Assembly: GCF_013403245.1 (NCBI RefSeq)
Contig: NZ_JACBNQ010000001.1
Span: 372,001 to 436,000, forward strand
DNA from: Sedimentibacter hydroxybenzoicus DSM 7310
Lineage (GTDB): Bacteria > Bacillota > Clostridia > Tissierellales > Sedimentibacteraceae
Direction: 5' to 3'
DNA: 64,000 nucleotides
The position numbers and the translations under genes were made by a program. Each line of letters begins with the position of its first letter. Position 1 is the first letter of the stretch. This document shows positions 53,987 through 62,440 of this stretch, piece after piece. Below the pieces are notes generated by a model that saw only the letters and a list, made by a program, of their open reading frames with translations, was not told where the DNA came from and ran no database searches.

Positions 53987-54475
53987 ATGACAGTAAAATG
54001 GAACGGAGCAAATTTAATTAAAACTATAGCGGAAAACGAAGCGGGAGCGACAAAATTTTATAGAGCAATAGCTGAAGAGGCAAGAATTGGTGAAAAATTT
54101 TTTGAACTTTTGGCACAAGATGAAGAAAAACACGAAAAAATTTACAATGCATTGTTAAAAAGATTCGAGAAAAACATTGAAATTGAACTTGAGGAAAGTG
54201 ATGCTAAGTATATGGATTTATTGATTGAAGCTAATAATCCTTTTGACGATGAGCTGATTGAGAAGGCAAAGAAAATGTGGGATAAGAGTCAAATATTTGA
54301 AATTGCTGAGCAAGCTGAAAGAGATGCAGTATTATTTGTGTCAGAATTACAAAGATTGTATCCTGATATGGCTGCCGAGGAAATGGCAATTATATCAAAG
54401 GAAGAAAAGTCGCATTTACAGAAAGTTCTTGAAAGAAAAAGAGAAAGTCAACCTATGTTTGGAAGAGGAATGTAA
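53987..54475 (+). CDS. Rubrerythrin-type ferritin-like protein
   Basis: 162 residues, a four-helix diiron domain with the expected carboxylate/His ligands (ENEAGATKFY, DEEKHEKIY, EQAERDAVLF, KEEKSHL). No rubredoxin domain is attached, so it needs a separate electron donor. Probable peroxide reduction in an oxygen-sensitive cell. The ribosome site is AAGGAGG. Confidence 0.88.
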   Translation: MTVKWNGANLIKTIAENEAGATKFYRAIAEEARIGEKFFELLAQDEEKHEKIYNALLKRFEKNIEIELEESDAKYMDLLIEANNPFDDELIEKAKKMWDKSQIFEIAEQAERDAVLFVSELQRLYPDMAAEEMAIISKEEKSHLQKVLERKRESQPMFGRGM

Positions 54476-54485
54476 GAATCAAAAA

Positions 54486-54509
54486 AATCTGGGGATACCA
54501 GATTTTTTT
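54486..54509 (+). terminator. Terminator after rubrerythrin
   Basis: AATCTGG-GGATA-CCAGATT followed by T5. It overlaps the stop codon of the small convergent gene. Confidence 0.88.
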
Positions 54510-54687
54510 ATTCCGCGTTCTTTTTATTATTTGTTCGCTTTCTGTGCTTTACGCATTCGTTCAGCAAATATTCTATTTGTCCGTTGATGGAACGAAAATC
54601 ATCCTCAGCCCAAGCGGCAAGCTCTTCCCAAAGCGTAGGCGATAACCGTAAAAGTAATTGCTTTTTTTCTTTATCTTTTTTGTCCAA
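54508..54687 (-). CDS. Small Arc-like ribbon-helix-helix DNA-binding protein
   Basis: 59 residues from a TTG start. KQLLLRLSPTLWEELAAWAE has the strand of a ribbon-helix-helix protein, followed by DDFRSINGQIEYLLNECV, the typical second helix with the 'S-N-xx-I' turn. Its ribosome site (AGGG) overlaps the stop codon of the SPFH gene, 10 bases away, so the two are co-translated. It may autoregulate the pair. Confidence 0.72.
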   Translation of the reverse strand: MDKKDKEKKQLLLRLSPTLWEELAAWAEDDFRSINGQIEYLLNECVKHRKRTNNKKNAE

Positions 54688-54697
54688 AACGATAACC

Positions 54698-55723
54698 CTA
54701 GTATAAAGATCCTGAATTTACTATTGGCTGAGCATCCTTGTTTCCGCATAGAACAACCAACAGGTTGCTTACCATTGCCGCCTTTCTTTCCTCATCAAGC
54801 TGGACGATATCGTTCTTGTTTAGCTTATCCAAAGCCATTTCAACCATGCCAACTGCTCCTTCAACAATCATTTGTCTCGCATCAATTATAGCTGATGCCT
54901 GTTGTCTTTGCAGCATTGCCGCAGCAATTTCAGGAGCGTATGACAGATGGGTTATTCTTGCTTCAGTTATCTCTAAACCGGCCATTTCTACCTTTGATTG
55001 TATTTCATACTGAAGCTTCCTTGAAATTTCCTGACTGCTTCCTCTGAGTGTTTTTTCATTGTCATCTCCAAAAGTGTCATATGGATATAACCTTACTATA
55101 TTTCTTAAAGCAGAATCACATTGGATCGATAAAAATTCTGTATAATTATCTACGTTAAAAACTGCCTTTGCAGTGTTAACAACCTTCCAGACAACTACTA
55201 TACCGATGATTATAGGATTACCCAATGCATCATTTATTTTTTGTTTATCATTATTTAAAGTCATTGCTTTCAATGATATTTTTTTGTTCGGTAGCTGTAT
55301 ATTCACATCTTTCATACTTTTATCGCGTATAGAAGTGTCAACCGAGATTGCAGCGGTATTTGCCTTCGGTGAGCCGTTATTTACTGCAGATACGAAGGGA
55401 TTGACAAAATAAAATCCTTCGCCCTTTAATGTTCCGTAATACCTTCCGAATAAAGTCAGAACAAGTGCTTCATTAGGCTTTAAAATTTTAAGCCCGCCAA
55501 AAATTATGGGTCCTGCAAAAAAGGCATACAGAGCACCGATAATTAAAAAGGTGACGCCTATAAAAGTAGTTTTTTCAGGTCTGGTTAAATAAATGACACT
55601 AAAAACAAACAGAGCAATTGCTGCTATCATAAGCACTATATTAGCTATTAATACTATCATTCCGTTTTCTGATTTTGGAGTTATTTCTTCATTATGGAGA
55701 GTTTGTTTGTTTAATTCTGACAT
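54698..55723 (-). CDS. SPFH/Band-7 domain membrane protein
   Basis: 341 residues from the ATG at 55723 (GAGGTGA upstream). Two membrane spans (~20-45, ~52-75) are followed by an SPFH domain ([29 protein letters not shown]) and a helical C-terminal region rich in Ala/Gln/Glu. It probably oligomerises at membrane microdomains. A 21-bp palindromic operator lies before it. Confidence 0.9.
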   Translation of the reverse strand: MSELNKQTLHNEEITPKSENGMIVLIANIVLMIAAIALFVFSVIYLTRPEKTTFIGVTFLIIGALYAFFAGPIIFGGLKILKPNEALVLTLFGRYYGTLKGEGFYFVNPFVSAVNNGSPKANTAAISVDTSIRDKSMKDVNIQLPNKKISLKAMTLNNDKQKINDALGNPIIIGIVVVWKVVNTAKAVFNVDNYTEFLSIQCDSALRNIVRLYPYDTFGDDNEKTLRGSSQEISRKLQYEIQSKVEMAGLEITEARITHLSYAPEIAAAMLQRQQASAIIDARQMIVEGAVGMVEMALDKLNKNDIVQLDEERKAAMVSNLLVVLCGNKDAQPIVNSGSLY

Positions 55724-55745
55724 ATTAATCACCTCAATTAAGATT

Positions 55746-55766
55746 ATGATATCAATTTGATATCAT
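55746..55766. promoter_or_regulatory. Palindromic operator before the SPFH gene
   Basis: ATGATATCAA-T-TTGATATCAT, two 10-bp perfect arms, in the gap between the divergent SPFH and sdpR genes. Confidence 0.6.
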
Positions 55767-55856
55767 ATTTATATTATATACATATTATTTTTGTTTGTCA
55801 ATTGTTTAAAATTTTATTGACAAAATTAATATTATAATGGTATTCTATATTTAGAT

Positions 55857-55876
55857 ATTTAGACAAATGTCTAAAT
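55857..55876. promoter_or_regulatory. SdpR-type operator
   Basis: ATTTAGACA-AA-TGTCTAAAT, 9-bp arms, just downstream of a TTGACA promoter region and 22 bases before sdpR. Probably an autoregulatory ArsR-family site. Confidence 0.65.
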
Positions 55877-55898
55877 GATAAGGGGCGGTGATTGATAA

Positions 55899-56171
55899 AT
55901 GAGTTTTCAAGACAGCTTTAAAGCCTTGTCAGATCCAACAAGGCGTCAGATTATAGAATTATTAAGAAACGGAAAATTAACGGCAGGTGAAATAGTTGAC
56001 AAATTTCATATGACCGGAGCATCTATTTCCCACCATTTATCTATATTAAAAAATGCAGGTCTGGTTACAGATGATAAACAGGGGAAGTATATTTATTATG
56101 AGCTGAATTTATCCGTTGTCGAAGAAATTTTGTCATGGCTGGTTTCGCTAAAGGAGGAAAGAAATGAATAA
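55899..56171 (+). CDS. sdpR: ArsR-family autorepressor, SdpR-like
   Basis: 90 residues, compact winged helix (FKALSDPTRRQIIELLRNGKL, TGASISHHLSILKNAGLV), without metal-binding cysteines. In Bacillus subtilis SdpR represses sdpRI until SdpI captures it at the membrane when the SdpC toxin is present. Overlaps sdpI by eight bases. Confidence 0.88.
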   Translation: MSFQDSFKALSDPTRRQIIELLRNGKLTAGEIVDKFHMTGASISHHLSILKNAGLVTDDKQGKYIYYELNLSVVEEILSWLVSLKEERNE

Positions 56172-56814
56172 AATATTTAATCAGAATAACTTTAAAATGT
56201 GGATAGTCTTTGTTGTATCACTTTTAATAGCGATTATTTCATACGGATATTTACCGGAGATGATACCTGTTCATTTTGATGCAGCCGGAAATGTAGATAA
56301 TTATGCAAACAGAATAAGTATTTTTTTAACACCCGCAATAAATTTAATGATGATTATTTTGGCAGAGGTCGTAAGAAACATTGATCCAAAGAAAAGCGCA
56401 TATGAAAAGTTTAATAAGCAATATTATTTATTGTTCTTTTTAGTTTCATTGCTGATGCTGGTGATAGAATTATATACCATAGCATTCAGCCTGAATATGA
56501 AAATATTCAATATCAATGCCATTATGCCGTTCGGGGTAGGTCTGTTGTTTACCGTAATAGGTAACATGATGCCTAAGTTTAAACAAAACTTCTATGCAGG
56601 TATACGCACGAGCTGGACTATTGCAGACAGTGATGTATGGTATAAAACCCACAGGCTGGGAGGAAAGCTATGGTTTGTCGGCGGTATATTGATGATGGTT
56701 TCGGCAATACTTCCGACACAGCTTAAAGTGATATTGTTTTTTACGGTGGTGACTGTGTTGGTAATAGTTCCTATGGTTTATTCATATGTGATTTACAGAA
56801 AAAAATATAATTAA
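56164..56814 (+). CDS. sdpI: SdpI-family immunity/membrane protein
   Basis: 216 residues with six to seven membrane spans. DUF1648 start (LPEMIPVHFDAAGNVDNYANR) and SdpI segment (NFYAGIRTSWTIADSDVWYKTHRLGGKLW). It gives immunity to the SDP toxin in Bacillus. No sdpABC toxin genes are here, so it probably protects against foreign toxins. Confidence 0.9.
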   Translation: MNKIFNQNNFKMWIVFVVSLLIAIISYGYLPEMIPVHFDAAGNVDNYANRISIFLTPAINLMMIILAEVVRNIDPKKSAYEKFNKQYYLLFFLVSLLMLVIELYTIAFSLNMKIFNINAIMPFGVGLLFTVIGNMMPKFKQNFYAGIRTSWTIADSDVWYKTHRLGGKLWFVGGILMMVSAILPTQLKVILFFTVVTVLVIVPMVYSYVIYRKKYN

Positions 56815-56891
56815 AATTAGTTATGGGATTGTGTAAATTTACATGGTCTCATAACTTTGTATCTACGATAATTCGGGAGATAAAGGAGGAA

Positions 56892-57377
56892 TTATTCTCC
56901 TGAAATTTCCAAAACTTTATTATACAATTTTGTATCAATATATATACCACAAATGATTAATTCATCTAATATTGGCTTTATTATAGTAACTATACCTAAT
57001 TCTTTAGCTTTTAAAATTACTCCAATAGTTCCTGTTATATTAAGCTTGTAATATCTTGCATATTTTCTGGCTAACAAATCATCTATTATACATAAGTCAG
57101 CTTCTATTTCTTTCGCTAATATCATTACCTCAACTTCACCTTTGTGAAGGCTTGCTACGAATATTTTTTTGGCTTCCTCATTTTTTATCTTAATTATTTT
57201 AATAAAGCCACTTTCTTCAATAAAATCATTAGATTCTTTTAAATTTGAATCTAATATAATCTCTTCATAAACAGCATAGGGTATTATTATTTTTCCATAT
57301 ATCTGCTTCAACAAATCTAATCTTCCAATCTTATTTAGTGCTATTATTGGGGTTGAATTAGCTATTATCTTACGCAT
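56892..57377 (-). CDS. PIN-domain toxin (DUF3368-like)
   Basis: 161 residues. PIN features: start IANSTPIIALNKIGRLDLL with the first acidic/Ser site, GEVEVMILAKE and LCIIDDLLARKYA with further acidic residues. A probable RNase toxin. Overlaps the upstream UPF0175 antitoxin gene by eight bases. Confidence 0.85.
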   Translation of the reverse strand: MRKIIANSTPIIALNKIGRLDLLKQIYGKIIIPYAVYEEIILDSNLKESNDFIEESGFIKIIKIKNEEAKKIFVASLHKGEVEVMILAKEIEADLCIIDDLLARKYARYYKLNITGTIGVILKAKELGIVTIIKPILDELIICGIYIDTKLYNKVLEISGE

Positions 57378-57627
57378 TTTTTATATCCTCTAATAATTCG
57401 TTATCATCTGTAAAGTTAAATATTGATATTTTATAAGATGCAAGCAACTGGATGAAGTCTTCCTTTGACATTTCGGCGAGCTCAGAACATTGTCCTAAAG
57501 ATAATTTTTTTTCCTTATAATATTTTACAGCTACCGTTCTTTTCATATCCTTAATGATATTTTCGCTACTTTCCCTTAATGAAAGTACTATCTCCTCCGG
57601 AAAAGATATATTTGTATTATAATTCAT
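57370..57627 (-). CDS. UPF0175-family antitoxin
   Basis: 85 residues. SFPEEIVLSLR start and VKYYKEKKLSLGQCSELAEM helix-turn-helix-like segment are typical of UPF0175, which usually pairs with DUF3368 PIN toxins as here. Confidence 0.85.
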   Translation of the reverse strand: MNYNTNISFPEEIVLSLRESSENIIKDMKRTVAVKYYKEKKLSLGQCSELAEMSKEDFIQLLASYKISIFNFTDDNELLEDIKNA

Positions 57628-57708
57628 ATATTCACTTCCTTCCTTTTGAACAATGTATTTGTTTCATAATTTATTATATAATTAAAGTGCTATAAATACA
57701 ATGAAATA

Positions 57709-57980
57709 TTATATGCAAAAGAAGTTAAGGATATGCTGTTCAAACATTTTATAAAAAATAATATAATTTTCAATAGGCAGCATACGAAAACCTAATCCGG
57801 ATATTTTTTTATCGGGTACAACAGCACCCATTTCGGGAAAGTCGAAAGCTTATCAATTTTATTCATTAACATGCTGTGCCACTTTAAAGCTCCTTCCCTG
57901 CTGTCTGAAGCAATGTATAAAATAATTTCTTCAAGGTCATACAATGCATCCTTCAGAAAAGTAATTTTATAAATTTCCAT
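57709..57980 (-). pseudogene. RelE/ParE-type toxin, frameshifted
   Basis: The first 62 codons (YKITFLKDALYDLEEIILYI, then DKLSTFPKW) are the N-terminal two thirds of a ParE/RelE toxin and stop at 57792. The next frame continues with GFRMLPIENYIIFYKM, the family's C-terminal strands, then degenerates. A frameshift near 57797 has broken the gene. It overlaps the antitoxin end by 14 bases. Confidence 0.82.
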
Positions 57981-58236
57981 CTATGAGACCCTTCAGTCTT
58001 TCATCTACTTCAGCTAAGTCACAAGTTTTTTCACCGCTTATTTTCTTCATCAATGCTTCTAAGAGTTTTTCTCTTAAATCCAATTGTTCTTCTCTGCGAG
58101 TGTAATAGTCTATACTCATTACTACCAAATCGCCTTCACCATTTTTTGTTATATAGACAGGTTGGTCCTGTTCCTTGCAATATGAGGATATGTCGTTATA
58201 TTCATTTCTTAAAGCTGTAGACGGTTTTATTTTCAC
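57967..58236 (-). CDS. Phd/YefM-family antitoxin
   Basis: 89 residues from a GTG after AGGAGATA. Start IKPSTALRNEYNDISSYCKE and VYITKNGEGDLVVMSIDYY are characteristic. It is intact although the partner toxin is broken, as expected for a decaying module in which the antitoxin outlives the toxin. Confidence 0.87.
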   Translation of the reverse strand: MKIKPSTALRNEYNDISSYCKEQDQPVYITKNGEGDLVVMSIDYYTRREEQLDLREKLLEALMKKISGEKTCDLAEVDERLKGLIDGNL

Positions 58237-58390
58237 AATTATCTCCTATCAAAATAATAGTCTTATTCTATACTTATTATATAATTAAAATGATAGAATT
58301 ACAATAAAATATTCTTTATAATTTTATAATTTTATTTTTTATTAAAATCTGATAAAATAACTATAAAGAATAAACGATTGGAGAAATACT

Positions 58391-59578
58391 TTGAAAACGA
58401 GTGAAAAAATATATAGAGAAAATTCATATCTCACATCTATGGAGTCAGAGGTTGTGAGCTGTGTTCAAAAGGATGACTATTATGAAGTGATTTTAGACAA
58501 AACGATATTTTATCCTCACATGTCCGGAGGGCAGCCAAAGGATGAGGGAACCATAAATGGTATAAAGGTAATTGATGTGCAGGAAAGGGGCGAAGAAATA
58601 ATACATGTGCTCGATGAGCCTGTAAGCGGAAGAGCTTCTCTTTCCATAGATTATGGAATCCGATTTGACTACATGCAGCAGCACACAGGACAGCACATAC
58701 TGTCATACGCCATTGCACAGTTATATGACGGAACGACAGTGGGATTTCATTTGAGCGATAACTACACAACCATAGATATAGATAAGGTACTTACTGATGA
58801 TATGGTTGTGGAAGCTGAATTGTTAAGCAACAAAATAATTTATGAAAATAAAGCCATGACAGCAGATACATACAATTATAAAGAAGCACGGGAATTAAAA
58901 TTAAGAAAACTGCCACCCGAATTAGACAATTTAAGGATAGTATCTATTGCAGATTATGATGCGGTTGCCTGTGGAGGAACACATGTTAAAAATACAGGTG
59001 AAGTGGGCATAATAAAAATAACAAAGACGGAAAAATATAAATCAGGAACAAGGATAGAGTTTTTATGCGGAAAGAGGGGCTTGGATGATTATATAAACAA
59101 GAATAATGAGTTAACAAAGCTGTCATCTATGCTTACCTGCAGAACGGATATGCTCTTGGATAATATAGAAAAAATATTGACAGAAAATAAGATGATTAAA
59201 AAGGATTACAATCTTTTAACAAATGAACTTAATGAATACAAGGCAAGAGAATTAAAAAATGAAGCAGTAATAAAAGGTAATATTAAATTTGTTTTTGCTA
59301 AATATAATAGTGATATAAAGGACTTAAGATATATTTGTTCTAAAATAACCGAAGACGAAAATTATGTGTCCGTATTGGTTTCAGAAAAAGATAACACTTG
59401 TAATTTGGTTATGGGTCAGGCAAAAAATTTAAACCTTGCTTTAAAGGAAGTATTTGAAAAATGCAAAGGCATAATTAATGCCAAGGGAGGAGGCAACAAC
59501 TACTTACTACAAGGTCAGGGAACTGCTTTAAAGGGTGAAGAATGCATAGAATCAGCTAAAAGCATCCTCTTTAACTGA
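58391..59578 (+). CDS. Alanyl-tRNA editing protein AlaX (long form)
   Basis: 395 residues with TTG start (GGAG seven bases upstream). Editing-domain motifs HTGQHILS and CGGTHV supply the zinc ligands, followed by a coiled coil (~240-290) and a DHHA1-like C-terminal domain with INAKGGGNNYLLQGQG. It hydrolyses mischarged Ser- or Gly-tRNA(Ala). Confidence 0.93.
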   Translation: MKTSEKIYRENSYLTSMESEVVSCVQKDDYYEVILDKTIFYPHMSGGQPKDEGTINGIKVIDVQERGEEIIHVLDEPVSGRASLSIDYGIRFDYMQQHTGQHILSYAIAQLYDGTTVGFHLSDNYTTIDIDKVLTDDMVVEAELLSNKIIYENKAMTADTYNYKEARELKLRKLPPELDNLRIVSIADYDAVACGGTHVKNTGEVGIIKITKTEKYKSGTRIEFLCGKRGLDDYINKNNELTKLSSMLTCRTDMLLDNIEKILTENKMIKKDYNLLTNELNEYKARELKNEAVIKGNIKFVFAKYNSDIKDLRYICSKITEDENYVSVLVSEKDNTCNLVMGQAKNLNLALKEVFEKCKGIINAKGGGNNYLLQGQGTALKGEECIESAKSILFN

Positions 59579-59583
59579 CAAAA

Positions 59584-59615
59584 GTGTCGCGGGGGACGAA
59601 GTGTCGCGGGGGACG
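59584..59615 (+). repeat. GC-rich direct repeat
   Basis: GTGTCGCGGGGGACG twice, 17 bases apart, directly after the AlaX gene. Unusual composition for this AT-rich window. Origin unknown. Confidence 0.7.
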
Positions 59616-59658
59616 GGGTTGCTGACATAAAATTTAATGATAAAAAATGGAGGTTACA

Positions 59659-59979
59659 ATGATAGTATCTACAACACCAACTTTAGAAGGAAAAAGAATT
59701 ATAGAGTACAAGGGTATAGTATTTGGAGAGGTAGTTTCAGGAGTGGATTTTGTAAAGGATTTTGCTGCAGGTCTTACAAACTTTTTCGGCGGAAGATCAA
59801 ATTCCTACGAAGGAGAGCTTATAGAGGGCAGAGAAAATGCTATCGAAGAAATGAAGCACAGAGCGATGCAGATGGGTGCCAATGCGGTTGTAGGAGTAGA
59901 CGTAGACTACGAAGTATTGGGAAGTGCCAACAACATGCTGATGATTATCGCATCCGGAACAGCAGTAGTGGTTGAATAA
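59659..59979 (+). CDS. YbjQ/UPF0145 family protein
   Basis: 106 residues from the ATG at 59659 (GGAGG six bases before). Start [20 protein letters not shown] and [14 protein letters not shown] are the UPF0145 hallmarks; it forms a pentameric beta structure in solved relatives. Function unknown, sometimes called heavy-metal-binding without proof. Confidence 0.88.
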   Translation: MIVSTTPTLEGKRIIEYKGIVFGEVVSGVDFVKDFAAGLTNFFGGRSNSYEGELIEGRENAIEEMKHRAMQMGANAVVGVDVDYEVLGSANNMLMIIASGTAVVVE

Positions 59980-60027
59980 AATATAAAATTATACTATAAT
60001 TGTGTTAAAGAAGGGTGGGATTAAATT

Positions 60028-60555
60028 ATGTCTGAAATTCAAGATAAAAAACATATAACAATAAATGAATTTTATAAAATTGATTTTGAAGATGGATTCA
60101 TATATGAATTGATTGACGGCATAGTTTGTATGTCAAAACCAAACATTGAGCATCAAAGAATTTCAGGCAAAATAATCAGAAAGTTTGGAGATTATTTTGA
60201 CAATACGGAATGTGAACCATTACAGGAAATTGAGGTAAAACTGAAGGAAGATATTCTTGTTCCTGATATTTCGGTAATTTGTGATGATTCTAATTTTTCG
60301 GAACAAAGATATAATGGTGCTCCGACGATTGTTTTAGAAATATTAAGCCCATCAACAACTCATACGGATTTATTCACGAAGCTTTATAAGTATGAAGTAT
60401 CCGGAGTTAATGAGTATTGGATAATTTCCCCTAAAGGGAGAACTGTCACAATACACAACTTCAAGGAAAGAACAGTAACAGTATATGATGAAACAGAAAC
60501 AGCCAAGTCCGAAATATTCGATGGATTAGAATTAAAATTAACAGACATATTTTAA
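60028..60555 (+). CDS. Uma2-family (DUF820) putative endonuclease
   Basis: 175 residues with a PD-(D/E)xK-like core: PDISVICDD, VLEILSPSTTHTDLFTKLYKY and NEYWIISP. The family is widespread in genomes and its cellular job is unknown. Own ribosome site and terminator. Confidence 0.85.
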   Translation: MSEIQDKKHITINEFYKIDFEDGFIYELIDGIVCMSKPNIEHQRISGKIIRKFGDYFDNTECEPLQEIEVKLKEDILVPDISVICDDSNFSEQRYNGAPTIVLEILSPSTTHTDLFTKLYKYEVSGVNEYWIISPKGRTVTIHNFKERTVTVYDETETAKSEIFDGLELKLTDIF

Positions 60556-60563
60556 ACAACATC

Positions 60564-60594
60564 AGCCCGTTTATGATTATGACGGGCTTTTTTT
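60564..60594 (+). terminator. Terminator after Uma2 gene
   Basis: AGCCCGT/ACGGGCT stem with 11-base loop and T run. Confidence 0.9.
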
Positions 60595-60659
60595 AAGTAA
60601 TAATCGCTGTATATACTAAACATTTATTAGTAATACAATTATAAAGAAGAAAATGCTTA

Positions 60660-61184
60660 TTAGCAGAGATCAATCCAGTAGATTTGCTGAGCCTTGCCTT
60701 CGTAAATATTTTCGCAGGTTAAAATACCACCGCAGCTAATTGCAGTTTTTATCGAAGGAATATTGTCTTTATCACATATAATCATAACTTTTGGAATCTT
60801 TAAATTATATGCTTCATTTAAAGCCAGTAAAAGCTGCTGTTTCCCATAACCTTTTCTTCGTTCCGATGGACGAATTCCATAACCAATATGCCCGCCATGC
60901 TTTTCTAATTCGGGAGTTAAAGAATGACGCAATTGAATACTTCCAATTATCTTATTATCAGTTTTTCTGACGGAAAAAAATGTGCTTGCATGGACATTTT
61001 TTCTCAGTTTATCTTTTTCAATTGAAAGAACAAGTTTGAGCCATTCATCAAAATTATCAGCTTGAGCTATGCCGCAACTTCCATTGATCTGAGTTTCACC
61101 AAAGTCAAAATATTCTTGTCGATATTCCCAAATGGCTTCTTTTAATTCATAAGAAGGTCTTATGATAATCAATTCATTTGTCAT
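60660..61184 (-). CDS. GNAT family N-acetyltransferase (RimJ/RimL-like)
   Basis: 174 residues from the ATG at 61184 (GGGGTGAG upstream). Acetyl-CoA motif HIGYGIRPSERRKGYGKQQL and the later DNIPSIKTAISCGG. Not close to the other two GNATs. Substrate unknown. Confidence 0.87.
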   Translation of the reverse strand: MTNELIIIRPSYELKEAIWEYRQEYFDFGETQINGSCGIAQADNFDEWLKLVLSIEKDKLRKNVHASTFFSVRKTDNKIIGSIQLRHSLTPELEKHGGHIGYGIRPSERRKGYGKQQLLLALNEAYNLKIPKVMIICDKDNIPSIKTAISCGGILTCENIYEGKAQQIYWIDLC

Positions 61185-61261
61185 TATCTCACCCCAAAAA
61201 ATACAAATTTTCTTCATACCCTCATTATAGCACATTATATAAATACAAGAAACTTCTAAGA

Positions 61262-61284
61262 AAAGATTTGCGTCATCTGCTTAA
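61262..61284 (+). repeat. Fragment of ~55-bp hairpin repeat (family 2)
   Basis: AAAGATTTGCGTCATCTGCTTA matches the right half of the repeat. The left half is missing. Confidence 0.55.
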
Positions 61285-61366
61285 TGAATAAAATTTGATT
61301 TTGTATTGGGAATAAGTTACAATAAAACAGTGATTAAAGTATTAAAGGTATAGATATGGGTGGGTT

Positions 61367-61619
61367 ATGAATATTTATTTATTAAGGCATGGACAAACTA
61401 ATATTAACAGAGACGGAATATTTCATGCAGATACCGACAAAGAGTTAAACGAACTCGGAAGAAAGCAAGCTGAATTATTAGGAAAGAGAATACAGAAATA
61501 TCATATAGATATTATATAATTGCAGCATTAGTATTGTAAATTATGATATCAAAAATAACAAACAAATTGTGAAGTGTGTTAATGATACCGGGCATTTGGA
61601 GGGTTTGATATATTCTTAA
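61367..61619 (+). pseudogene. Histidine phosphatase (phosphoglycerate-mutase-like), internally deleted
   Basis: The first 50 codons give NIYLLRHGQTNINRDGIFHA and DTDKELNELGRKQAELLGKR, the N-terminal catalytic motif, then stop at 61519. In another frame SISIVNYDIKNNKQIVKCVN and DTGHLEGL follow to 61619, the family's C-terminal end. About 100 central codons are missing, including the second catalytic region. Confidence 0.85.
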
Positions 61620-61671
61620 AAAATGTCACGAACAGAAGTGACAGAGATTACCTATAATAATGGAGGTACAT

Positions 61672-62361
61672 ATGTTGGATAAAGTTATTCAGGATTGGGA
61701 CAAGGCTGCTAAATTATATTCTGAATTTGAGGCTGCATCAAAATATGCTGCCTTTTGCCGCGAATTTATTACAAATTATTTTTTTGATATTAAGAATAAA
61801 AACGTACTGGATGCAGGATGCGGCAATGGTGAACACACACATATTTTGTCACAGAGGGGCGGACATGTAGTGGGGTGCGACGGTTCGGTTGAAATGCTTA
61901 AACTGGCTAAATTTAAGTATCAATCTTATAGATTTGACCATGTTAACCTTTTAAACCGGATACCATATCAAAACAATGAGTTTGACATAGTTCTATGTAA
62001 TTTAGTTTTAATGGATATTGACCCTGTAGATAATGCTATTTCGGAATTTTACAGAATTCTTAAAAATGATGGTACATTCTTTTTTTCTATTGTTCATCCT
62101 GCATTTTATCAGGCTGTCTGGGAACGAAACGAAGAAGGTGTTGCATTATCAAAAAAAGTATCAGGTTATATAACATCTAAGGCCGTGCAGCAAACTTTTT
62201 GGGGCAATACAATGCACTATCACAGACCGATATCCTATTATTTCAATAAAATTTCAGACGCAGGATTCTCATTGAAGAATATGTTCGAACCAAAGGTTTA
62301 TGAGGAAGAAAAAATTCCTGATATACCGTTGTATCTGTTTGCTGAGTTTATTAAGCGATAA
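61672..62361 (+). CDS. Class I SAM-dependent methyltransferase
   Basis: 229 residues from the ATG at 61672 (GGAGG upstream). SAM-binding motif VLDAGCGNGEHT, acidic CDGS after strand 2, and FDIVLCNLVLMDI motif IV. Substrate unknown. A GNAT gene follows after 79 bases. Confidence 0.9.
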   Translation: MLDKVIQDWDKAAKLYSEFEAASKYAAFCREFITNYFFDIKNKNVLDAGCGNGEHTHILSQRGGHVVGCDGSVEMLKLAKFKYQSYRFDHVNLLNRIPYQNNEFDIVLCNLVLMDIDPVDNAISEFYRILKNDGTFFFSIVHPAFYQAVWERNEEGVALSKKVSGYITSKAVQQTFWGNTMHYHRPISYYFNKISDAGFSLKNMFEPKVYEEEKIPDIPLYLFAEFIKR

Positions 62362-62440
62362 TTGTATATGATTATTGTTTAGTAAGTGTAAAAATGTCAA
62401 AATATATAGTAAGATAACTTTATTCAGAAAGGAAACAGTT

